From Candidatus Saccharimonadota bacterium (lineage in GTDB: Bacteria; Patescibacteriota; Saccharimonadia; Saccharimonadales; Saccharimonadaceae), in assembly GCA_017430725.1 (NCBI GenBank), contig JAFRMK010000002.1:33971-97970 (forward strand): a DNA stretch of 64,000 bases. Direction: 5' to 3'. Position 1 is the first letter of the stretch. Every line of letters starts with the position of its first letter. The notes under the pieces are model-generated. The model worked only from the letters and a program-made list of their open reading frames with translations, was not told the origin of the DNA and did not search any database. Made by a program: the position numbers and the translations under genes. Shown here in pieces: positions 37,401-46,886 of this stretch.

Positions 37401-38651
37401 ATGGCTTTTTGGAAGAAAAAGAAACAAGATTCCACGGCTCATCAACCGGCGCAGATAGCTCCATCGGTCACGGGGCCGAATCCTTCGACGAGTAACTTGA
37501 ACGAAATCGTGCTGCAATCAATCCACGAGGGAGTAGCTTTTATCGGGCAAGACGGTAATGTGCGCCTGGCTAATCCAAGCGCAGTGCGCCTTTTGGGGCG
37601 TGGCCTCGACGAAATCCTCGGCCTCAACTATGATTCCGTTTTCGACTTTTTCGACAAGACGGGTCAACGCATTGAGCCGGACCGCAATCCAATTGCAATT
37701 GCGTTACGCACCGGCAAATACGCCGAAGCGCGCGACCTCGAGTTGTTAGCGCGCGACAGTCGAAAGGTCACGCCGATTTCAATCTTGCTGTCCCCCACCC
37801 CACCAGTAGACGGCCAGTCAAGCCTCGTTGTCACTTTTCGTGATATCGCAAAAGAGCTCGAAGAGGAAAAAGCGCGCAGCGAGTTTATTTCCACCGCCAG
37901 CCACGAAATGCGCACACCAGTAGCAAGCATCGAGGGCTATTTGGGACTGGCGCTCAATCCATCCACGGCGAGCATCGACGAACGGGCCCGCGCCTATTTG
38001 GACAAAGCGCACGAATCGTCGCAACACCTGGGCCGACTGTTTCAAGATTTGCTTGATTCGACGAAACTGGACGATGGGCAAATCCAGCCAAAACCGAAGG
38101 CTGTCGAGGTGGTGAGCTTAGTTAAGAGTATCGCAGATGAACAAGCAGGCGCTATCGCCCAAAAAGGCCTCAGTTATCAATTCGGCAGCGGTTCGGATGA
38201 GTCGCAGCTGACTGGTGGACGCCATATCAGTCAGGTCATATATGCCAGCCTGGATGTAGACTTCATGCGTGAAATTTTGAACAACCTAATCGAGAACGCC
38301 ATCAAATACACGCCAGCCGGCGCCATCGGCGTAAACGTAAGCGCTGATGACATGAACGTGCGCATCACGGTATCTGACACCGGTATCGGCATCCCACGCG
38401 AAGAGACCGAACATATCTTCCAAAAATTCTATCGCATCGACAACCGCGACACGCGTGAAATTGGCGGTACGGGCCTGGGGCTCTACTTAGTCAAAGAGCG
38501 CACCGAAGCGATGAATGGCCGCGTATGGGTTGAAAGCACAGTCGGACAAGGTTCGAAATTTATTCTGCTATTTCCGCGCATGTCCGAAAAAGACTACCAA
38601 CAGAGACATTTTGCCGAGCAGAACACCGCGATGCAAAATGCGGGCTTGTAG
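37401..38651 (+). CDS. Soluble PAS-domain sensor histidine kinase
   Basis: The 416-residue protein has no membrane segment. A PAS domain (residues 35-150: ESIHEGVAF-like QSIHEGVAFIGQDGNVRLANPS) is followed by a HisKA domain with the phosphorylated His in SHEMRTP (near residue 168) and an ATPase domain with the N box NLIENAIKYTP, G1 DTGIGIP and G2 GGTGLGLYLVK. It likely senses a cytoplasmic signal. A TAAAAT -10 box lies 10 nt before the ATG. The response regulator follows 36 nt downstream, so the two form a two-component system. Confidence 0.92.
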   Translation: MAFWKKKKQDSTAHQPAQIAPSVTGPNPSTSNLNEIVLQSIHEGVAFIGQDGNVRLANPSAVRLLGRGLDEILGLNYDSVFDFFDKTGQRIEPDRNPIAIALRTGKYAEARDLELLARDSRKVTPISILLSPTPPVDGQSSLVVTFRDIAKELEEEKARSEFISTASHEMRTPVASIEGYLGLALNPSTASIDERARAYLDKAHESSQHLGRLFQDLLDSTKLDDGQIQPKPKAVEVVSLVKSIADEQAGAIAQKGLSYQFGSGSDESQLTGGRHISQVIYASLDVDFMREILNNLIENAIKYTPAGAIGVNVSADDMNVRITVSDTGIGIPREETEHIFQKFYRIDNRDTREIGGTGLGLYLVKERTEAMNGRVWVESTVGQGSKFILLFPRMSEKDYQQRHFAEQNTAMQNAGL

Positions 38652-38687
38652 ATTTTTCTGTGGTTTTAGTATAAAATCATAAGCAGT

Positions 38688-40274
38688 ATGACCAAAATAA
38701 TGTTAGTCGAAGACGATAAGTCTTTGCGAGAAATCTATAGCATTCGATTAGCCGCCGAGGGCTACGATATCGTGTCGGCGGGTGACGGCGAAGAAGGCTT
38801 GGCTGTTGCCGTACGCGAAAAACCGGATCTCATCATTGCCGACGTGATGATGCCGAAAATCTCCGGTTTTGACATGCTGGACATTCTGCGCTCCCAGCCT
38901 GAAACCAGCAAAATAAAAGCAATCGTGATGACCGCGCTATCCAGCGAAGACCAACGCCAGCGCGGCGAATCTTTGGGCGCCTCAAAATATCTGGTCAAAT
39001 CACAGGTCGGCATCGAAGATGTAATTGATGCCGTGCACGAAGTATTGGGCGATGCGCCAAATTCCAATGCACACGCCAACATCGGCACCGCAAAGGCGGT
39101 AGGCGAGGCCGAGCGAAAGACGGCAGAGGCCGCGCCTGCACAAACCGCACCAACACAAGCTGCGCCAGCCCCCAACCCGGCTGCCGCGGACCCAATGTCG
39201 GCGCCGAAACCAGTCGTAAGCCCAACTACAGCGCCCAATCCAGCCGTAAATCCGACACCGACACCTAGTCCGACCGCGAATCCGACACCGACACCGGAAA
39301 ATTTTAATTCTGCCCCTGTTGCGCAAAAGACAGGCTCGACGACTGCGGTCGCCCAGCCAGCAGCAGGGGCGATGATTGCGGATGCGAACGTGCTTGCCCA
39401 GGACACCGCTCATCTCCAAAAACAAGGTATCGCGCCAGACACCGAGCAAGTTTTGCAACAGGCCAATATCCAGGAGAGTGTTCGCCAGATGTACGAACAG
39501 TTGCGTCAGCAGCAACTTCAGAAGCAGATGAAAGTCGCTACACCGACGCCAGCGCCTGCCCTGGCCCCAGCAATTCCGCCAGCGTCTGCTCCGGCAGCGG
39601 CATCGCAGCCAATCGTGGCGGCGCCAGCAGGAACATCGGCCGTTCCGCCGACGCCAGTACCACCGAAAACCGTCGCCTCAAATGGCGCTGGAATGACAAG
39701 TCGAATTATTGCACCGATTCATGATGCGGCAGCCGATACCCGAGATGCCGAAATGCAACAGAAGATGGCCGAAATCTTAGGAGGCGACGATAGCGCCAAA
39801 CCGAGCGCCGTAAACAGTGGTAATATCGCTACACCGGAACAGGAAATGCAAGCCGTCGAAAAGACTGCCCCGATTCCGCCGCCACCAGCCCCGCCAGTCG
39901 CAAGCGATGCTACAAGTAACGGAATGCCCTTGCCGCCGAATGAACCAGCGCCAAGCCCAGTGCCGACAACACCGCCGGCCGCGCCAGCGCCAAATCCAGC
40001 GCCGGCACAAAATCCCGCAGCGCCAGATTCAACGGCCGCAAAACCAGTCGAGGCAATCACGGCCGATACGCCGATTCCGAGCATTGACGAGATTGCCGAT
40101 CCGGGAATAAATGAAACCGTAAAACCGGCCCAACCGGGCTATTTAACCAATTTAGCAGAAGAATTGGCGGACGACGCAGCGTCGGACGAAAAACTTGACC
40201 CGAACTCGGTTGCAGCGCAGATGAAGGCCGAGCTAGGTGGCGATGCTCCGGCGGGCGTGCCGGATGCCGCATAG
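38688..40274 (+). CDS. Response regulator receiver with long Pro/Ala-rich tail
   Basis: Residues 1-120 are a normal receiver domain: acidic pair VEDDKS, phosphorylated Asp in IIADVMMP (near residue 52), Thr in IVMTALSS and Lys in YLVKSQV. The other 400 or so residues contain no DNA-binding or enzyme domain. They are rich in Pro, Ala and Thr, with short repeats (PTPTPSPTANPTPTPE) and two short helical islands (VLQQANIQESVRQMYEQLRQQ; MQQKMAEILGGDD). It may act by protein binding or as a scaffold. The downstream pseudouridine synthase overlaps its end. Confidence 0.88.
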   Translation: MTKIMLVEDDKSLREIYSIRLAAEGYDIVSAGDGEEGLAVAVREKPDLIIADVMMPKISGFDMLDILRSQPETSKIKAIVMTALSSEDQRQRGESLGASKYLVKSQVGIEDVIDAVHEVLGDAPNSNAHANIGTAKAVGEAERKTAEAAPAQTAPTQAAPAPNPAAADPMSAPKPVVSPTTAPNPAVNPTPTPSPTANPTPTPENFNSAPVAQKTGSTTAVAQPAAGAMIADANVLAQDTAHLQKQGIAPDTEQVLQQANIQESVRQMYEQLRQQQLQKQMKVATPTPAPALAPAIPPASAPAAASQPIVAAPAGTSAVPPTPVPPKTVASNGAGMTSRIIAPIHDAAADTRDAEMQQKMAEILGGDDSAKPSAVNSGNIATPEQEMQAVEKTAPIPPPPAPPVASDATSNGMPLPPNEPAPSPVPTTPPAAPAPNPAPAQNPAAPDSTAAKPVEAITADTPIPSIDEIADPGINETVKPAQPGYLTNLAEELADDAASDEKLDPNSVAAQMKAELGGDAPAGVPDAA

Positions 40275-40962
40275 CGAGACTTGCAACAGCGTGCGCCTAA
40301 ATAAGTACTTGGCGACTAATTTTGGTGTTTCGCGCCGCGAAGCTGACCAGCTAATCAGCGATGGACAAGTGCTCTTGAATGGCAAGGTCGCAAAAATCGG
40401 TCGACGCGTCGAGCCGGGCGACCAAGTCTCGATTGCCGGCGAAAAAGTCAGTGTGCGCAAAAAACAATATTTGATGCTCAACAAGCCTTGCGGCTATGTC
40501 TGTAGTCGGCGCAAGCAAGGTGTCTCACCGACTATCTATGCACTATTGCCTGAAAAATATCATAGCCTGAAGAGCGTTGGTCGGCTTGATAAGGATTCGT
40601 CTGGACTGATTCTGCTGAGCAATGACGGCGATTTTGCTTTCCGAATGACGCATCCGAAATTTCAAAAAATTAAGGTGTATGACGTGGTGCTCGACAAAAG
40701 CTTGGCGCCAATTCACCAGCAAATGATTGCGGACCTGGGGATTCAATTACCAGACGGCAAAAGCCAACTGGGGCTGCTACAGCAGGATCGACTGGAACGC
40801 AAGGCCTGGGAGGTCACCATGAGCGAAGGACGAAACCGCCAGATTCGACGCACCTTCGAGGCGGTCGGCTATCGTGTCGTTGGCCTGCACCGCCGCATTT
40901 TTGGCCCCTACAAGCTCGGCAAACTGGCCGAGGGTGAGTTTTGCGAAATTGAACCGCAATAA
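40264..40962 (+). CDS. Ribosomal pseudouridine synthase (RluB/RsuA family)
   Basis: The 232-residue protein has an N-terminal S4 RNA-binding domain (RLNKYLATNFGVSRREADQLI) and the RsuA/RluB catalytic domain, with the catalytic Asp in VGRLDKDSSGLILLSNDG and the final motif EGRNRQIRRTFEAVGY. It makes a pseudouridine in rRNA; the exact site cannot be told. The start is uncertain: GTG 40237, ATG 40243, ATG 40264 and GTG 40291 are all in frame and none has a strong Shine-Dalgarno. ATG 40264 gives an 11-nt overlap with the response regulator. Confidence 0.9.
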   Translation: MPHSETCNSVRLNKYLATNFGVSRREADQLISDGQVLLNGKVAKIGRRVEPGDQVSIAGEKVSVRKKQYLMLNKPCGYVCSRRKQGVSPTIYALLPEKYHSLKSVGRLDKDSSGLILLSNDGDFAFRMTHPKFQKIKVYDVVLDKSLAPIHQQMIADLGIQLPDGKSQLGLLQQDRLERKAWEVTMSEGRNRQIRRTFEAVGYRVVGLHRRIFGPYKLGKLAEGEFCEIEPQ

Positions 40963-40965
40963 AGG

Positions 40966-42252
40966 CTAATTTTTCAGCAACCGAGCGAGCTTGGCTTTGA
41001 TGCCGTTGCTGTTGCCGACGCCAATGAGCGTATCGATGCCGACCCGCAGCAATCCCATGGCCGTAACAAAAGTATGGTCGAGTTGGCGGTCGGTGTCATT
41101 GACGATGCCGGCGACATCATCAATCTCGATGAGGCGAACAAGCGGACGTCGCGCAAAAGGCAAGCTCTTATACCAATCACCAGTGGCGAGCAATTCCGGA
41201 ATCACGCTCAGGCTGGCGCCGCCGCCACAGAGCAGAATCTGACCGGGCATGGTGTCGATTTGATTAAACTCTTCAAGTGCGAGCTCCACGCCAGATATCC
41301 AGACCTCCAGATTGCGCTCGATGGCAGAGTCGAGTTTTTTGCGCACCTGTGGCTTCATTTTCGGGTCATCGTTGAGCAATTTCAGTTTTTCAGCATCCTC
41401 AAAGCTCAGGCCGAGCTGCGTAGAAATCTGGTGCGTGAAGCTGCGGCCACCGATCGAGAACATCTTTGTCCCTTCGACGCCGCCGTCATCGACTAGCGCA
41501 ATATCGGTCGTACCACCACCAATGTCCATGACAATGCCAGAGAAATTTGATTCGATATCGCTACCCAAACAGGCACGACAGACCGCAAATGGCTCAACGG
41601 CGACCGTCACAAGGTCCAATTCCAATTCATCGCAGACTTTTTCGATGGCAGAGATATGCACAAGTGGCGCAAAGGCGGTGTATATCTGAACGGTTATTTC
41701 TTTACCCTTAAAATCGATTGGATTGGAGACTTTGTGGCCGTCGATGTAGAGCGAAACCAGAGCGGAGTTTATCAGGCGCACTTCGACATCCGGATTATTG
41801 GTCTCAACCGCCAGCTCGCGCCGAGCCTGCTCGCCGGCCCTTTGCTGTACCTGCTTAATGATGCGCCCCATCTCTTCTTCGGTAATTGGTTTATCGGCAT
41901 GCGCGCGCCGATAGCGAATCGAGGCAGTGTTACCCTTAATGAGCTCGCCCGCAATCCCTACGACAACTTCTTTGGCGCGCACTTCGGCCATTTCTTCAGC
42001 TTTGATAAGCGCTTCTTCGCAAGTCTTTGCAACGCCCTGAATATCGGCAATCGCACCAGAGTACATATTGGTCGGAGCTTCATGCGAGCGACCAACGCCA
42101 ACAATGTGCACGTCGCCCTTGCTCTTTTTGGCGATCAGGGCCTTTACGTATTCCGTGCCGATATCGAGTGCCAAAAGGTAGTCTTCGGAATTATTCTTCA
42201 GCGGCGCAATATCGTTTTCGTCTGACGTCTTCTTACGTGCAAAGATACTCAT
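40966..42252 (-). CDS. ftsA: Cell division protein FtsA
   Basis: FtsA is an actin-like ATPase that tethers FtsZ to the membrane. The 428-residue protein has the actin-fold phosphate loops (LLALDIGTEYVKALIA; IVMDIGGGTTDIALVDDGG), the SHS2 domain typical of FtsA between them (VVVGIAGELIKGNTASIR), and GQILLCGGGASL for adenosine binding. The short basic tail (GIKAKLARLLKN) could be the membrane-binding amphipathic helix. ATG 42252 is 6 nt after TATAAT in TGCTATAAT, so it is leaderless. No ftsZ is nearby. PilM is an alternative, but SHS2 argues for FtsA. Confidence 0.88.
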   Translation of the reverse strand: MSIFARKKTSDENDIAPLKNNSEDYLLALDIGTEYVKALIAKKSKGDVHIVGVGRSHEAPTNMYSGAIADIQGVAKTCEEALIKAEEMAEVRAKEVVVGIAGELIKGNTASIRYRRAHADKPITEEEMGRIIKQVQQRAGEQARRELAVETNNPDVEVRLINSALVSLYIDGHKVSNPIDFKGKEITVQIYTAFAPLVHISAIEKVCDELELDLVTVAVEPFAVCRACLGSDIESNFSGIVMDIGGGTTDIALVDDGGVEGTKMFSIGGRSFTHQISTQLGLSFEDAEKLKLLNDDPKMKPQVRKKLDSAIERNLEVWISGVELALEEFNQIDTMPGQILLCGGGASLSVIPELLATGDWYKSLPFARRPLVRLIEIDDVAGIVNDTDRQLDHTFVTAMGLLRVGIDTLIGVGNSNGIKAKLARLLKN

Positions 42253-42380
42253 GCTTAGATTATAGCATTTTTTTCGCCAGCTCGAAATCGACACGGGCCT
42301 TGCCTTTGACTTTTAAGATAATTTGTGCTATAATTAAGGGGTATTTTTCGCCATGCAATTGCGAAATGGAGGTGAACCAC

Positions 42381-42767
42381 ATGGCAAAAATCGAACGTTA
42401 CTACAGCTCCTTCAAAAACGCGCTCACCGATGTTAAGTGCGCTTTGACTGAGTGCAAAATACCGGAAGCCGACCATCGCGAGGTATTGCGTTTGTTGACC
42501 TGCCCCGGTATCGATTTAACCGCGCTTGATTCGGCGCTAAGAACCCTAGAATATGATTCAGGGCTGATAGCAAATAAGCGCCAGCTGGCTGCGGATTGTG
42601 CCAAGATCCGATATAATTTGGAATTGGCGCGCGTCATTATGTCTTTCACTTACCTGGAAGACAACGAAAGGATGACACCAATGGACCGCGCTGATATCAA
42701 CGTGGCCTACTTATACATGGACTTCGTGCTCAAAAAAGCGCTGAAGTATCTGCATGTATACTACTAA
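42381..42767 (+). CDS. Orphan protein of unknown function (128 aa)
   Basis: No family is recognised. The protein is predicted to be all helical and soluble, with two cysteines in the first half (VKCALTEC), an aromatic C-terminus (YLHVYY) and no membrane segment. The ATG has an almost complete long Shine-Dalgarno (GGAGGTGA), and a TATAAT box lies about 50 nt upstream. A strong terminator follows. It is the third single-gene unit of this type in the window. Confidence 0.75.
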   Translation: MAKIERYYSSFKNALTDVKCALTECKIPEADHREVLRLLTCPGIDLTALDSALRTLEYDSGLIANKRQLAADCAKIRYNLELARVIMSFTYLEDNERMTPMDRADINVAYLYMDFVLKKALKYLHVYY

Positions 42768-42771
42768 TCCT

Positions 42772-42797
42772 GGCGGTCGCACGACCGCCTTTTTTTC
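42772..42797 (+). terminator. Rho-independent terminator
   Basis: A perfect 7-bp stem GGCGGTC / GACCGCC with a GCAC loop is followed by seven T. It ends the 42.4 kb orphan gene and lies against the 3' end of alaS. Confidence 0.92.
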
Positions 42798-42803
42798 ATG
42801 GAA

Positions 42804-44678
42804 TTACTCAACGATGGCTTTTATGCGACGAACGCCAGCCGATGAGGATTCTTCTTTTTTTATCTTGAAGCGACCAATTTCGCCGGTATGGGTAACATGT
42901 GGGCCGCCGCAGACCTCGCGGGAGACTGGCGCATCCGGGTCGCCAATCGTGTAGACCGTCAATCGAGCCGGATACTTTTCCCAGAATTGACCATGTGCTT
43001 TGAGGGTGTCGCGCGCATAGGCCTTGTCGAATTCAGCGTGCGAAACCGGCAGATCGGCCTCAATCCAGGCATTGACTTGCGCTTCGATTTGCTGTTTTTC
43101 TTCGGGCGTTAGTTTGTGGTCGCAGTTGAAATCAAAACGCATGCGGTCGGCAGTGATGTTCGAACCCTGCTGACAGATGTCGGGACTGATGAGCTGCTGG
43201 AGAGCGGCAAGCAACAGGTGCGTGGCCGTGTGGTACTTCGTAGTTTGAGCGCCATGGTCCTCAAGGCCACCCTTAAACATGCCTTTGCTCGCGGTCTTGG
43301 AGCGCTCACGTTGCTGTGCCAAACTGGCGTCAAACTCTGCTCGCCAGTTTTCACTGAGCGGGATGTTCTGGCGATAGGCCTCTTCGACCGACAACTCCAG
43401 CGGAAAGCCGCAGGTATCCTGCAGCATAAACAGTTCCTTGCCGGTGAGACCGTCTCGTTCAAAGCGGCGCAGCTCTTTCATGCCACGGCGCAGCGTGCGA
43501 CGAAAAGCCTGTTCTTCATGACTGAGGACATCAAGTACCTGCTCGCGCGTAGTCAGGATGTCATCGGGTAAATCGGCGTAGTTTTGGGCGATTAGCGGCA
43601 ATATTTCGGCAAGAAAATCCTGCTCAATGCCGAGATTGAGCGCTTTAAGGATGGCGCGACGAATCAACCGGCGCATAGCGTAGCCCTGTTGCTTGTTGGA
43701 CGGCTTGAGGCCCTGCGCGCTTAGAAGATAGGCGCCACGCAAATGGTCGGCAATCACGCGCATGTCGGCCGTATTGGATTCGTAGCTTTTGCCGGACAGC
43801 TCGACTAGCTTATCGATGATTGGTTTGAGTAAAGAGATCTGGAAGACGTCATAGGAATTGATGGCCGCCGCGGCAATACGTTCAAGGCCGGCACCAAAAT
43901 CGACGTTTTTGTTTTGCAGCTCTTCGAAGCTGCCGTCCTCGAGGCGACGGTACTGCATGAATACCTGGTTGCCGATTTCCATGAAGCGCGCGCCATCTGA
44001 GGCCGGATGCGCCTTGCCAAACTTGGCTTCATCCTGATGCTGTTCGCCAAAATCATAGAACACCTCGGAGTCTGGCCCACAAGGGTCGCCGATTGGCGTC
44101 GATTCAATGCCGCCGCCACGCGACCACCAGTTTTCTTTGTCATCATAAAAGAAGATGCGCTCGTTCCCGCTGATGCCACGCGTGCGCCCATTATCGGCTG
44201 CGCCTATCTCGGCAATTTCCGCAGTAATGCCCGCTTCGGCGAAAACCTTTTGCCAAATGCGCGCCGATTCGTCGTCGCGCGGTATGCCATATTTCTCATT
44301 GCCAATAAAGCAAGTCACAAAAATCTTTTGCGGGTCGAGCCCGACCTCTTCGGTCAAAAAATCGAAAAAGTTGCGAATCTGCACTTCTTTGAAATAGTCG
44401 CCCAATGACCAGTTGCCGAGCATCTCGAATACTGTCGTGTGTCGGGGGTCGCCCACGTCGTCAATGTCCTGCAGGCGTAGGCAAGGCTGCGAGTCAGTGA
44501 GCCGTTTGCCTGCGGGATGGGCCTGACCGAGCAAATATGGCAAAAGTGGCTGCATGCCAGAACCAGTGAAAAGAGTGGTGGGGTCGTTTTCGAGCACTAA
44601 AGGTGCCGGCGCAATTTGCGCATGACCTTTAGCCTGCATAAAAGCGAGGTATTTTTGACGAATTTCACTTGCATCCAT
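42804..44678 (-). CDS. alaS: Alanine--tRNA ligase, form lacking the C-terminal domain
   Basis: AlaRS charges tRNA-Ala. The 624-residue protein has the class II core (QKYLAFMQAKGHAQIAPAPLV; TVFEMLGNWSLGDYFK) and the editing domain with the zinc ligands HTATHLLLAALQ (HxxxH) and CGGPHV (CxxxH). It ends soon after at GRFKIKKEESSSAGVRRI, so the C-Ala and oligomerisation domain is missing; full forms are about 875 residues. ATG 44678 lies 7 nt after TAAAAT (leaderless). The longer open frame upstream lies inside mnmA and is rejected. Confidence 0.95.
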   Translation of the reverse strand: MDASEIRQKYLAFMQAKGHAQIAPAPLVLENDPTTLFTGSGMQPLLPYLLGQAHPAGKRLTDSQPCLRLQDIDDVGDPRHTTVFEMLGNWSLGDYFKEVQIRNFFDFLTEEVGLDPQKIFVTCFIGNEKYGIPRDDESARIWQKVFAEAGITAEIAEIGAADNGRTRGISGNERIFFYDDKENWWSRGGGIESTPIGDPCGPDSEVFYDFGEQHQDEAKFGKAHPASDGARFMEIGNQVFMQYRRLEDGSFEELQNKNVDFGAGLERIAAAAINSYDVFQISLLKPIIDKLVELSGKSYESNTADMRVIADHLRGAYLLSAQGLKPSNKQQGYAMRRLIRRAILKALNLGIEQDFLAEILPLIAQNYADLPDDILTTREQVLDVLSHEEQAFRRTLRRGMKELRRFERDGLTGKELFMLQDTCGFPLELSVEEAYRQNIPLSENWRAEFDASLAQQRERSKTASKGMFKGGLEDHGAQTTKYHTATHLLLAALQQLISPDICQQGSNITADRMRFDFNCDHKLTPEEKQQIEAQVNAWIEADLPVSHAEFDKAYARDTLKAHGQFWEKYPARLTVYTIGDPDAPVSREVCGGPHVTHTGEIGRFKIKKEESSSAGVRRIKAIVE

Positions 44679-44688
44679 AGGCTCTATT

Positions 44689-45729
44689 TTAGCACACCTT
44701 ATCCGTAGACTCGATGATGCCGCCGCCGAGACAAAGCGGGCCGCGATACAGCACGACCGACTGGCCGGGCGTAAGCGATTTCTGCGCATCATCAAAATAG
44801 ACGGTTTGGGTTTCGGCGTCGAAGTGCGCTGGTACCAGAGGGGCGCGATGGCGGATGCGGGCCTGCAAGGGGCCTGACGCCGACTCGCGGAAAACGATGT
44901 CGCGCAGCGTTGCTCGATTGGCCCACAGCTCGCCAGCGTTCAAATTGCGTGAAACATAGACGAGATTTTTTGCCATGTCCTTTTTTACGACGTAGTAAGG
45001 TAGCCCTTGCGTCAAGCCGAGACCGTGGCGCTGACCAAGCGTGTAGAAAATTGCGCCGTCGTGTATGCCCAGTTCAGTATTGGTCTCCAATTCGATTATC
45101 TTGCCAGGGCGGGTTTCAACGAATTCCGCCAGAAAATCTTTCATATTGGCCTCGCCAACAAAGCAGACGCCCATCGATTCTGGCTTATGTGCTACCGTGA
45201 GACCGATGTTTTCCGCCAAGGCTTTGACCTCGCTCTTAAGCATGTCGCCGACCGGAAACAGCGTGCGCTCAATCACGTCCGCAGTTATTCGATAGAGGAA
45301 GTAGCTTTGGTCCTTATTGGTATCTTTGGCGCACAACAGCTGACGCCCCTTTGACTTGGCGTAGTGCCCAGTCGCAATCAGTTCGGCGCCCTGCTCAAAA
45401 GCGGTATCGGCAAATAATTTGAATTTTATTTCCTGATTGCACATGATATCCGGGTTCGGCGTGTTGCCCTTTTGGTATTCTGCCAGCATGTAGTCGACGA
45501 CCTTCTGTTTATAGTCGGACTCAAAATCAAACACCCGAAAATCAATGCCTAGGCGTACGGCGGTACGCTTGGCGTCGGCCAGATCTTCCGCCCACGGACA
45601 CTTCATGCCAGGCAAGTCTTTGCTCCAGTTTTTCATGTAGACGCCAACCACTTCGTGCCCCTGCTCTTTGAGTAAATGCGCCGAAACGGCCGAGTCGACC
45701 CCGCCTGACATACCGAGAAAGACCTTCAT
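44689..45729 (-). CDS. mnmA: tRNA 2-thiouridylase MnmA
   Basis: MnmA puts sulfur on U34 of Lys, Glu and Gln tRNAs. The 346-residue protein has the PP-loop SGGVDSAVS at the N-terminus, the first catalytic Cys in PDIMCNQEIKF, the second in GVCFVGEANM, and a C-terminal beta-barrel (RATLRDIVFRE ... SLTPGQSVVLYRGPLCLGGGII). It directly follows the cysteine desulfurase gene (stop and start adjacent), which would supply the sulfur. Confidence 0.96.
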   Translation of the reverse strand: MKVFLGMSGGVDSAVSAHLLKEQGHEVVGVYMKNWSKDLPGMKCPWAEDLADAKRTAVRLGIDFRVFDFESDYKQKVVDYMLAEYQKGNTPNPDIMCNQEIKFKLFADTAFEQGAELIATGHYAKSKGRQLLCAKDTNKDQSYFLYRITADVIERTLFPVGDMLKSEVKALAENIGLTVAHKPESMGVCFVGEANMKDFLAEFVETRPGKIIELETNTELGIHDGAIFYTLGQRHGLGLTQGLPYYVVKKDMAKNLVYVSRNLNAGELWANRATLRDIVFRESASGPLQARIRHRAPLVPAHFDAETQTVYFDDAQKSLTPGQSVVLYRGPLCLGGGIIESTDKVC

Positions 45730-46884
45730 CTAGCCTTGCCCCTGCATGCGTTGTTGCTCGGCACGAACCGCCGCATGAATCAGTTTGGCCGCCTCGGCCA
45801 GATTAGACGAGTCATTTAATTTCCCCAAAGTAATACGCAAGGAACCGGCGATTTCGGCATCATTCAAACCGATGGCTTCCAGGGCGGGCGATTTGATACC
45901 TTTATTTGCAGAACAAGCCGAGCCGGTCGCGAGATAAACCTCCTGGGCTTCAAGTGCAAATATCAGACGTTCGGCATCAAAGCCCGGCAACGACAACACC
46001 AGATAATTCGGCAGCTGAGTTTTGGGGTGGCCCAGAAAGCGCACATTGGGCAAATCGGCCAAATCTTGGTGCAGTTGCTGCTTGAGCTGACGGAGCCGAC
46101 GCTGCTCGCTCGACACATGCTTTGCCGCCTCCTCGATAGCGGCCGCAAAAGCCATCACGGCGGGAACATTTTCAGTGCCGCTGCGCAGCCCCATCTCCTG
46201 CCCGCCACCCAAGACTTGTGGGCGCAAAGGCACACGATGCGCCACATATAGCGCACCAACGCCTTTAGGGCCATATATTTTCGCAGCGTTAATTGTCAGC
46301 AAATCGACGCCAAGACGGGCGACTTTCACTTCCATCAGCCCCAAGCCCTGCGACGCATCACAGTGAAAATACAGGGGCGTCGCTTCGCCGGCCAGAGCGC
46401 GACGTTGCCGCTCGGCGTGAATCAAGCGTGCTATGTCTGAAATTGGCTGAACCGTGCCCAATTCGCTGCTAGCCAAACAAACCGATACGAATTGCGTGTT
46501 TTTGTTCAGCTTTGCTTGAAAATCCGCCAAATCAATCCGGCCGTTTGCATCGACTTGCACGATTTGACACTTAGCGCCTCGCTGGGCGTTGGCGCGAACG
46601 GCGGGATGTTCGACGGCGGAAATCAGCGTTTCGGCGCTGGACGAAACGAGCGAAAAGGCTAAATTGATTGACTCGGTTGCACCCGAAGTGATGACGAGGT
46701 CTGCGCCTTTAGCGCCAATTACGTGCGCGATGCGTTCTTTGGCGGCCTCATATTCGCGACGCAATTCGGCGGCAGGCAAGTAGGCTGCGGATGGATTAAA
46801 AAACTTCTCGGCAAGGTATGGCGTCATTGCACGACGAGCCGATTCAGCAAGTGGCGTAGCAGCGGCATGGTCGAGATAGATCAT
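45730..46884 (-). CDS. Cysteine desulfurase (IscS/NifS type)
   Basis: This PLP enzyme takes sulfur from cysteine for tRNA thiolation or Fe-S clusters. The 384-residue protein has the N-terminal IYLDHAAATPL, TSGATESINLAF, the PLP lysine in NAAKIYGPKGVGALYV and the sulfur-carrying Cys in YLATGSACSANKG. The mnmA gene follows with no gap, so a role in 2-thiouridine synthesis is likely. No iscU or suf genes are in the window. The name iscS is avoided because NifS-like paralogs look alike. Confidence 0.93.
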   Translation of the reverse strand: MIYLDHAAATPLAESARRAMTPYLAEKFFNPSAAYLPAAELRREYEAAKERIAHVIGAKGADLVITSGATESINLAFSLVSSSAETLISAVEHPAVRANAQRGAKCQIVQVDANGRIDLADFQAKLNKNTQFVSVCLASSELGTVQPISDIARLIHAERQRRALAGEATPLYFHCDASQGLGLMEVKVARLGVDLLTINAAKIYGPKGVGALYVAHRVPLRPQVLGGGQEMGLRSGTENVPAVMAFAAAIEEAAKHVSSEQRRLRQLKQQLHQDLADLPNVRFLGHPKTQLPNYLVLSLPGFDAERLIFALEAQEVYLATGSACSANKGIKSPALEAIGLNDAEIAGSLRITLGKLNDSSNLAEAAKLIHAAVRAEQQRMQGQG

Positions 46885-46886
46885 CG

